A stretch of 5,226 nucleotides of DNA from Nitrospinales bacterium (GTDB lineage: Bacteria; Nitrospinota_A; UBA7883; JACRGQ01): positions 1 to 5,226 of the forward strand of contig JAHFEI010000165.1 of NCBI GenBank assembly GCA_023248615.1. The letters are read 5' to 3'. Under the pieces are notes generated by a model. The model saw only the letters and a list, made by a program, of their open reading frames with translations. It searched no databases and had not been told where the DNA came from. Positions 1 to 5,226 of the stretch are shown here, one piece after another (the stretch's first letter is position 1; each line of letters opens with the position of its first letter). A program made the position numbers and the translations under genes.

Positions 1-1984
1 CGTGTTGCAGTTTGGAGGCCAGCCCCGCAAGCCGGAACGCGTAGTACACCACCGGCATGTAGAGCCATATCCATATCCTGTCCCGCACCCTCAGCCCGTA
101 ACGTAGCTTTACCGGATACTGCGGCGCCCTGCCGCCGGAAAGGTCGGGCCGTACGCTTTCCTTTATCCCGAAAAGGTAGCCGAAAATGGTGCGCGACGGC
201 ATGGAGAAAGAGGTGGATGTGTACTGCATGGACGGCGTCATATCCTTAAACCCGCAATCCCACGCCGGAACGCGGTGTATTGTATTCTTCCTGGCGTGGA
301 GGGTTACAAAAACGATAACCACCATTGATATTATGCCAATGAATACCAGCGGCGCAGAGTAGGAAGCGCGCTGGGCCGCCACCGGCGTAAGCCACATCCA
401 GCCGATGCCGGATGCGGACTTTGTTATCGTCTCCCCCACCAGCCGGGAAATCAAATTACCCATCCACCCTATGGCCAAGGTGGGAAATACGCCAAGGAAC
501 AACGAGGCGGCGGCGGAAATAGCCATGGCAACACGCATGGACCAAGGGGATTCGTGCGCCGTTTCGCACTGCCGGGAGCGGCACTGACCGAGGAACGTGA
601 CGCCAAACGCCTTCACGAAACAAGAGGCGGACAACGCAACGGTGAGCGCCAGCAAGGCGGCCCCTAGCGGGACAATGAGGTTGAGGTGCGAATTTGGCAA
701 TGAAGGCGACATCAAAAACGCCTGGAATGTAAGCCATTCCGAAACGAAGCCGCTGAACGGCGGCAACGCCGAGATGGAAATGCACCCGACAAGGAACAGC
801 GATGATGTCCAGCCCATCTTGTGTATCAGGCCGCCCATCTTCTCCATATTGCGCTCGCCTGTGGCGTGGAGCACAGACCCAGCCCCCATGAACAAAAGCC
901 CCTTGAACACCGAATGGTTCATGGCGTGGTACAGGGCGGCGGTTAGCGCAAGCGCCGCCATAAGCGGCTGGTGGAACGATGTAAAAATCATGGCGAGTCC
1001 CAGGCCAATAAGAATCACCCCTATGTTTTCCACGGATGAGTAGGCCAGCAGGCGTTTCAGGTCGTTATCCATTATGGCGTATAAAACCCCCATAATCGCC
1101 GAAACCAGCCCGACGATAAGCACCATCTCCCCCCACCACAACTGCGGTGCATGGAAAATATCAAAGGAAAAGCGCACTATCCCATAGATGGCGGTTTTCA
1201 GCATTGCGCCGCTCATCAGCGCCGAAACATTGCTTGGCGCGGCGGGATGGGCCTCCGGCAACCATACATGCAACGGCACTACGCCAGCCTTAGCCCCAAA
1301 CCCCAGGAACGCCAGGATAAATGCCGCCCCAGCCCAAAATGTCGGGACTGTTGCCGTACGCATGGCATCGAACGTGTACCCCTGAAACGTATCGAAACCA
1401 GCGGCAAAGCCAGCCATCACCCCGAAGGAAAGAAGTATCCCCAGCGCACCGATATGGGCGATCACGAGGTAAAGCAAAGCGGCGCGTCTGTTTTCCGGAT
1501 TTGCGTCATCGTACAGGACGAGAAAATACGATGCCGCCGCCATCAACTCCCACGATATGAGGAAAAAGAAGGCATCGTCGGAAAGAAGCACCAAAAGCAT
1601 GCCAGCAATGAAAATGGGATAGAAAACCATCAAGGTGGTTATCGGCCTTTGCTCGGCAAGCCCACGGACGTACCCTATGGAGTAGATGGATACGCAAAAG
1701 GCCAGAAAAGAAACGATAGTAATGAAAAAACCGGAAAGCGGATCAAGCCGCAGGTGGCACGGCAGGTCCGGCAGGCCTATGGGAAGGATGAGCTTTTCCA
1801 CCACCCCTTCGCCGACCGCAAAGGCTCCCGCCAAAAAGCATATGAGGGAGGCCGCCGCCGCAACCGGAAATACCACCGACACCATAAAATGCCGATGGGA
1901 GTGGAAAAACGGGGCCAATGCCCCCAAGGACAAAAGAACGGCAATGGAAACCAGTATAGGCGTGAGTAGGGAACATCCCATCAT
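1..1984 (-). CDS. hyfB: HyfB-like proton-translocating membrane subunit of a hydrogenase-4/formate hydrogenlyase type complex (3' end outside window)
   Basis: Translating the minus strand gives an uninterrupted frame of about 660 residues with no stop before the left edge. The product is a polytopic inner-membrane protein of the NuoL/NuoN/MrpD antiporter superfamily, expected to carry protons (or Na+) across the membrane, driven by the soluble arm of the complex. Numbering from the ATG at 1981: a hydrophobic N-terminus; HLRLDPLSGFF near 77-87, as in the antiporter N domain; then the central Proton_antipo_M domain (about 136-420). Visible superfamily charges are Glu145 (SWELM), Lys231 in FGAKAGVVPLHVWLPEAHPA, Lys309 (DLKRLLAYS), Lys360 (NHSVFKGLL) and Lys457 (CFVKAFG). 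The C-terminal PAWDCGF and TPSMQY near 572-587 are typical of HyfB/HycC rather than NuoL. E. coli HyfB has about 672 residues, so only a few tens should be missing. An in-frame TAG at 2015-2017 bounds the start. Tandem ATGs lie at 1984 and 1981; a TTG at 1993 has the better-spaced GGAG and is a real alternative. HyfB-like subunits also occur in complexes that are not hydrogenases, and the partner genes are not visible here. Confidence 0.9.
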   Translation of the reverse strand, partial: MMGCSLLTPILVSIAVLLSLGALAPFFHSHRHFMVSVVFPVAAAASLICFLAGAFAVGEGVVEKLILPIGLPDLPCHLRLDPLSGFFITIVSFLAFCVSIYSIGYVRGLAEQRPITTLMVFYPIFIAGMLLVLLSDDAFFFLISWELMAAASYFLVLYDDANPENRRAALLYLVIAHIGALGILLSFGVMAGFAAGFDTFQGYTFDAMRTATVPTFWAGAAFILAFLGFGAKAGVVPLHVWLPEAHPAAPSNVSALMSGAMLKTAIYGIVRFSFDIFHAPQLWWGEMVLIVGLVSAIMGVLYAIMDNDLKRLLAYSSVENIGVILIGLGLAMIFTSFHQPLMAALALTAALYHAMNHSVFKGLLFMGAGSVLHATGERNMEKMGGLIHKMGWTSSLFLVGCISISALPPFSGFVSEWLTFQAFLMSPSLPNSHLNLIVPLGAALLALTVALSASCFVKAFGVTFLGQCRSRQCETAHESPWSMRVAMAISAAASLFLGVFPTLAIGWMGNLISRLVGETITKSASGIGWMWLTPVAAQRASYSAPLVFIGIISMVVIVFVTLHARKNTIHRVPAWDCGFKDMTPSMQYTSTSFSMPSRTIFGYLFGIKESVRPDLSGGRAPQYPVKLRYGLRVRDRIWIWLYMPVVYYAFRLAGLASKLQH

Positions 1985-1998
1985 CGTATCCAATTTAA

Positions 1999-2002
1999 CT
2001 CC
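1999..2002 (-). promoter_or_regulatory. Candidate Shine-Dalgarno GGAG for the HyfB-like gene
   Basis: On the minus strand GGAG is followed by five bases and then TTG (1993-1991), in frame with the HyfB-like protein. The first ATG (1984) lies 14 bases downstream, which is long for this element. The spacing therefore favours a TTG start that adds three residues, although the tandem ATG codons are the conventional choice. This is a sequence-only call. Confidence 0.45.
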
Positions 2003-2038
2003 AGCCAAATTTTTCTAAGGATGAAACCGTCGCCGCTT

Positions 2039-2068
2039 ATTATCTCACTAGCGGGCAGATGCCGTAAA
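2039..2068 (-). promoter_or_regulatory. Candidate sigma70-like promoter for the HyfB-like gene
   Basis: Read on the minus strand, TTTACG (2068-2063) is separated by 18 bases from GATAAT (2044-2039). Transcription would start near 2032, giving a leader of roughly 40-50 bases before the HyfB-like start. The -35 element is weak. Genes of this kind are often driven by sigma54 or anaerobic regulators, and no clear sigma54 GG-GC pair was seen. Treat as a weak candidate. Confidence 0.3.
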
Positions 2069-2083
2069 CACAAATTCCCCCGG

Positions 2084-2098
2084 CAACCTTTGCGGTTG
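2084..2098. repeat. Short inverted repeat (CAACC / GGTTG) in the divergent intergenic region
   Basis: CAACC at 2084-2088 and GGTTG at 2094-2098 are perfectly complementary around a five-base loop, and two G-T pairs could extend the stem. It overlaps the candidate -35 box of the kinase promoter, so it could be a small operator. A five-base stem is also easily expected by chance. It has no T-run and is not a terminator. Confidence 0.25.
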
Positions 2099-2125
2099 TT
2101 ACGATACGTCGCAATTGGGTAGAAT
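2096..2125 (+). promoter_or_regulatory. Candidate sigma70-like promoter for the sensor kinase
   Basis: TTGTTA (2096-2101) and TAGAAT (2120-2125) are separated by 18 bases, and each matches four or five of six consensus positions. The expected transcription start, near 2132, falls just after the GTG at 2128. If this promoter is used, translation must begin further in, most simply at the ATG at 2179. The short hairpin at 2084-2098 overlaps the -35 element. Confidence 0.3.
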
Positions 2126-2127
2126 GT

Positions 2128-4638
2128 GTGCCGAGGGTAATTTGCTATGGGCATTATATCTGGTCTGTTGCTACAAAGATGGGGTCGGAGCCTGGCGCTT
2201 CCGGCAAAGCACAGGCGACATGTGCGTGTGTTTCGGGCGACCTTTTGCTGAAACAGATAGCGCTTGCCGCCTCAAGCCCGTTTGGAAGGCGCGTTATCGC
2301 CTTTTCGTTGGCGCTTATGTCCGTTGTGGCGTTTGGCTTCTTTTATCTTACCCAATACAACCTCAAGCATATTAGGGAAATGGACGAATATCGCGACCGG
2401 TTGGGCAACGATATGCTAATCATCTCCGAGACCGTGCTCCGGGTACAGGGAGTAATGTTACCCGCCCACGACATCATAAGCCTTAGCGCGTCTGAAGCCA
2501 TCCGGCCGATAGGCGATACAAACTCCCTAGCAACCCTCGAAAATGAGATAAATGAAACGGCAGAGGCGCAAAAGGCGCTTAACGCCATCCTTAACAAGAA
2601 AGAGGGTGAAGTCCCCCTACCAATAGTGGCGGAAGTCCGCAAAGAGATGGCGGCGGTTGCGCCACAAATCATGGAAATCATCTCCATTGCAAAGCAAAGC
2701 AACTCGCTGGCGCAAATTAAGGGAAAAAATCGGGAGCGGCAACAGTTGCTGTCGCACGGGTTCCAACTGCTGGAATTGGTACACCCCAGATTAGAGAAAC
2801 TTACGGCCCGGCTGGATTCCAAGATGCTGGAACTTAAAAAAGAGTATGCCCGCAGTTCCGCAGAAGACCTTGACGCACAGGGGGAGGCAAGAAAAAAAAT
2901 AAACATTGGTTTCGCCCTGCTGGAAATACTGGTGTTTGCATTGGGGCTGGTAGAACTGGCCGCAGTGGGCAAGACGCAAGCGGACGAAATACGCCTGAAA
3001 GAGGGAGAGGGCAAATACCGCCACCTTATCGAATCCACGGGTGACGGGGTATTCATATCGGATGCGAAAACGGGAATTATCATCGACGTGAACAAAACGG
3101 CGGAGGGGATGATAGGGCGGAAGCGTGAGGAAATAATAGGGATGCACCAAACGGAGTTGCACCCGCCGGACAAAAAGGAAGAATACGAGTATTTGTTCAC
3201 CAGCCAGATGCTGATGGAGGATCGTGGGGTTTTGCGGAACCTGCTTCTTCGACGTAGCGACGGCACGGATATGCCGGTTGATATACGGGCGAGCATGTCG
3301 CACATCGGCGACCAGACGATAATCCAGGGGATATTCCGGGACATGAGCTACTACGTCGAGTCCGAACGTAAAATCCGGGAGCAGGCGGATTTCCTGGAAA
3401 GGCTGATGGATTCCATACCCAACCCGGTTTTTTACAAGGATGCGCAAGGGCGCTACCTAGGGTGCAACCACGCGTTCGAGTCGGTGTTCGGCTTCAAGGC
3501 CAACGAGATAATAGGCAAGGACGCATTTGAAATCTACACACCGGAGCTGGCCGTTGTTTACCACGAAAAAGATTTGGAACTGTTCAACGCGCCCGGACAA
3601 ACACAGGTATACGAATCCATAACGAAACCGGGGGGGGGAGGCACGCGGAGCATTATTATTTACAAATCCTGTTTTTTTGATGCTACAGGCCAAGTGGCAG
3701 GAATCGTAGGCGTGGGGGTAGACATCACGGAACGGAAAGAACTGGAACGGGAACAGGTGGAACTGATAAGGCAAACGGTGGATGCGCTGGAAGAAGCGCA
3801 CGCTGAAAGGAAAAATGCGGAAGAGGCCAACCGGCTTAAATCGGAGTTTCTGGCAAACATGTCGCATGAACTCCATACGCCGCTTACGTCGGTGATAGGT
3901 TATTCCCGCATAGCTGGCGACCGGTGCAGGGACGTATCCATAGCGCTGGCGAAAATGATAGCGATGTCGAAGAATCCTGGCGGGAAGCCAGTGGCGGAGG
4001 AATGCGCCTCCTTGGCTACAGGCGCTACTGAAGCGGTGGATGATGCACTGGCGTTCAATAACGTCGTCGTTGAGCAGGGACAGAGGCTCTTCCAGCTGAT
4101 AAGCGACCTTTTGGACTTGAGTATGCTGGAAGCGGGGCAGATGAAAATCCTGAGCCAGGTCGTATCCACCTTCATGTTGCTTGCATCCGTGCGGGAAAGC
4201 CAGTACAGGGACGCCGAGGCAAAGGGCCTGACGCTTACCGTCAACAGCAAGGATTTCCGCAACTCCGACATGGTATTTATGGGAGACGCAAAAAAGCTGG
4301 AGCATGTGCTTATCAACCTCGTACAAAATGCCATCAAATACAGCATTAAAGGCGAAGTGCGGGTTACTGCATCGCGGGACGGCGGCAACATAGTATTTAG
4401 CGTTAGTGACAAGGGCATAGGGATACCGGATAAGGAAAGGGACAGGATTTTTGAAAGCTTCCGCCAGTTGGACGGCTCTTCCACGCGCACACAGGGCGGC
4501 GTTGGGCTGGGCCTGTCGCTGGCGAAAAGGCTGATGGATACCATGGGGGGAGCGATCAGCGTGGAATCGGAAGTCGGCAAAGGCTCGGTTTTTTCCGTGA
4601 CGCTCCCCTACCGCGCCATGGATTCCAGCGAGGCATAA
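2128..4638 (+). CDS. Membrane-bound PAS-PAS sensor histidine kinase
   Basis: An 836-residue sensor kinase that should autophosphorylate on histidine and pass the phosphate to a response regulator. From the GTG at 2128: membrane helix 1 about 55-76; periplasmic, strongly helical sensor region about 77-257; membrane helix 2 about 258-280; no HAMP; PAS1 about 294-410; PAS2 about 418-536, ending in the usual DITERKELE; coiled coil about 534-572; HisKA from 571 with phospho-acceptor His580 in NMSHELHTPL; HATPase_c about 715-830. ATPase motifs are intact: N box HVLINLVQNAIKYS (Asn730, Asn734), G1 DKGIGIP (761-767), F box FESF (775-778) and G2 GGVGLGLSLAK (790-800). It ends soon after, so no receiver domain. 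Oddities: His583 replaces the usual Arg after the H-box Leu, HisKA carries about 30 extra residues (about 597-640), membrane helix 2 contains Glu266 and Glu276, and a run of nine G lies in PAS2. No start has a good ribosome site. The ATG at 2179 is a plausible start and fits the upstream promoter candidate better; all domains are kept either way. The ligand is unknown. Confidence 0.93.
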   Translation: MPRVICYGHYIWSVATKMGSEPGASGKAQATCACVSGDLLLKQIALAASSPFGRRVIAFSLALMSVVAFGFFYLTQYNLKHIREMDEYRDRLGNDMLIISETVLRVQGVMLPAHDIISLSASEAIRPIGDTNSLATLENEINETAEAQKALNAILNKKEGEVPLPIVAEVRKEMAAVAPQIMEIISIAKQSNSLAQIKGKNRERQQLLSHGFQLLELVHPRLEKLTARLDSKMLELKKEYARSSAEDLDAQGEARKKINIGFALLEILVFALGLVELAAVGKTQADEIRLKEGEGKYRHLIESTGDGVFISDAKTGIIIDVNKTAEGMIGRKREEIIGMHQTELHPPDKKEEYEYLFTSQMLMEDRGVLRNLLLRRSDGTDMPVDIRASMSHIGDQTIIQGIFRDMSYYVESERKIREQADFLERLMDSIPNPVFYKDAQGRYLGCNHAFESVFGFKANEIIGKDAFEIYTPELAVVYHEKDLELFNAPGQTQVYESITKPGGGGTRSIIIYKSCFFDATGQVAGIVGVGVDITERKELEREQVELIRQTVDALEEAHAERKNAEEANRLKSEFLANMSHELHTPLTSVIGYSRIAGDRCRDVSIALAKMIAMSKNPGGKPVAEECASLATGATEAVDDALAFNNVVVEQGQRLFQLISDLLDLSMLEAGQMKILSQVVSTFMLLASVRESQYRDAEAKGLTLTVNSKDFRNSDMVFMGDAKKLEHVLINLVQNAIKYSIKGEVRVTASRDGGNIVFSVSDKGIGIPDKERDRIFESFRQLDGSSTRTQGGVGLGLSLAKRLMDTMGGAISVESEVGKGSVFSVTLPYRAMDSSEA
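3630..3638 (+). repeat. Nine-G homopolymer inside the kinase PAS2 domain
   Basis: Nine consecutive G bases, followed by AGG, encode the Gly run of KPGGGGT at residues 500-506. The frame is intact here. A gain or loss of one G would frameshift the gene before HisKA and leave a membrane protein without kinase activity. Tracts of this length are known slippage sites in some bacteria and are also error-prone in sequencing. Confidence 0.9.
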
Positions 4639-4676
4639 ACACGCCGCACCATTCGCCCCTTGCCCCACGCCCAAAT

Positions 4677-4682
4677 AAGGAG
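4677..4682 (+). promoter_or_regulatory. Shine-Dalgarno AAGGAG for the M3 peptidase gene
   Basis: A strong AAGGAG element precedes the ATG at 4695 by 12 bases. The spacing is somewhat long but no better in-frame start lies nearby, and the protein homology begins shortly after this ATG. It is the clearest ribosome binding site in the window. Confidence 0.65.
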
Positions 4683-4694
4683 ATAATACCTATC

Positions 4695-5226
4695 ATGAAA
4701 AAAACAGGCGATGAAATGCTAGAACCGTTCGAAAGAAAATTTGTAGGCAAGCAGTTCTCCATAAAGGACGCAGATTCCATAAAACCGTGGATAGACAGCC
4801 TGTTGGCGCGCACCATCGGCTCCGTCGCGGAGATGCAAGCATGGCTGGAAGACTTCTCGGAGCTTGAGGGCGTAATCGGGGAAGATGCGAACCTGCGATA
4901 TGTGGCCATGACGTGCGACACCAAAGACCCGGCAAAAACGGAGGCGTACCTTTATTTCGTGCGCGAGTTGCAGCCAAAGCTCTCGGAATGGGATAACGCG
5001 CTGAAGAAAAAATATTACGAATCCCCTTTCAGGAAACAGCTCGACCCAATACACTTTGGCAGGCTAGACCGGATGTTCAGCGCCTCCATAGAACTCTTCA
5101 CCGAAAAAAATATCCCGCTGGATACGAAGCTGTCCGAGATGTCCCAGCAATACCAGCAAATCACCGGCGCATGGACTGTGGAGTTCGAGGGCAAACAGCA
5201 AACGATGCCGCAGATGTCGCGCTACT
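4695..5226 (+). CDS. M3-family oligoendopeptidase, PepF-like (N-terminal part, 3' end outside window)
   Basis: The first 177 residues of an oligoendopeptidase F/M3 family zinc peptidase, a cytoplasmic enzyme that cleaves short peptides and normally has about 550-600 residues. The family call rests on the N-terminal helical domain: FVGKQFSIKDADSIKPW (16-32), the SELE segment (55-58), RYVAMTCDT (68-76), the ESPF segment with KQLD (109-117), IELFTEKNIPLDTKLSEMSQ (132-151) and ITGAWTVEFEGKQQTM (156-171), in the order and spacing typical of this family. No signal peptide is present. The catalytic HExxH zinc motif lies far downstream, outside the window, so activity cannot be judged. The gene follows the kinase on the same strand after 56 bp without a visible terminator, so read-through from the kinase is possible, but the strong ribosome site and unrelated function do not prove an operon. 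It continues off the right edge with no frame break. Confidence 0.88.
   Translation, partial: MKKTGDEMLEPFERKFVGKQFSIKDADSIKPWIDSLLARTIGSVAEMQAWLEDFSELEGVIGEDANLRYVAMTCDTKDPAKTEAYLYFVRELQPKLSEWDNALKKKYYESPFRKQLDPIHFGRLDRMFSASIELFTEKNIPLDTKLSEMSQQYQQITGAWTVEFEGKQQTMPQMSRY

Noticed and set aside
597..1043. Plus-strand open frame of 148 codons
   Set aside because: It lies antisense to the conserved antiporter domain of the HyfB-like gene, has no family resemblance and no convincing ribosome site.
1151..1969. Plus-strand open frame of 272 codons over the HyfB-like gene
   Set aside because: Its product is low-complexity, rich in Lys, Arg, Gly and His, with no recognisable domain. The opposite strand encodes a clear membrane protein family over the same bases, so this is an antisense shadow.
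2890..2899. Eight-A run in the kinase gene as a programmed frameshift site
   Set aside because: The frame is continuous through it, no stimulatory structure is evident and the alternative frames give no sensible product. Lys/Lys codons in an A-rich stretch explain it.
2343..3344. Minus-strand open frame of 333 codons antisense to the kinase sensor region
   Set aside because: The product is Ser/Arg-rich with no recognisable fold, and it overlaps the well-supported kinase frame.
3457..4674. Minus-strand open frame of 405 codons antisense to the kinase
   Set aside because: It is long, but the plus strand carries intact PAS, HisKA and HATPase motifs throughout. The antisense product is rich in His, Arg and Cys without any domain, as expected for a frame kept open by the codon bias of the real gene.
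4660..4687. TTGCCC and GATAAT with a 16-base spacer before the peptidase gene, as a promoter
   Set aside because: The -10-like bases overlap the ribosome binding site and would make the transcript almost leaderless, which conflicts with the strong AAGGAG. Probably chance.
4639..4694. Rho-independent terminator between kinase and peptidase
   Set aside because: No GC-rich stem followed by a T-run was found in the 56 bp gap.

Overview
The window holds three protein-coding genes packed almost end to end, with no RNA gene, mobile element, CRISPR array or long non-coding stretch visible. Base composition is moderately GC-rich. The combination of a membrane-bound hydrogenase-4/formate-hydrogenlyase type complex, a large PAS sensor kinase and an oligoendopeptidase F-like peptidase fits a Gram-negative bacterium with anaerobic or facultative energy metabolism. 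The sequence alone does not fix the phylum.

Left part (about 1-1984, minus strand): one long open frame that runs off the left edge. It encodes a HyfB-type proton-antiporter-like membrane subunit of the NuoL/NuoN/MrpD superfamily. The plus-strand open frames over this region are antisense shadows. The gene starts near the divergent region and is transcribed leftward, so it may be the first gene of a hyf-like operon whose other subunits lie outside the window.

Middle (about 1985-2127): a roughly 140 bp divergent intergenic region with weak sigma70-like promoter candidates on both strands and a small imperfect hairpin.

Right part (2128-5226, plus strand): a membrane-bound sensor histidine kinase with two transmembrane helices, a periplasmic helical sensor region of about 180 residues, no HAMP domain, two PAS domains, a HisKA domain with an unusual insert, and a HATPase_c domain. 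It has no receiver domain and no response regulator lies next to it in the window. After 56 bp comes the first 177 codons of an M3-family oligoendopeptidase (PepF-like), cut by the right edge before its zinc site.

The three genes are not an obvious functional unit. The most reasonable link is that the divergent kinase could sense conditions relevant to the membrane complex, but this rests on adjacency only. I found no convincing new system. The points worth a second look are the kinase's HisKA insert with its altered H-box, its 9-G tract, the two glutamates in its second membrane helix, and the identity of the complex to which the HyfB-like subunit belongs.
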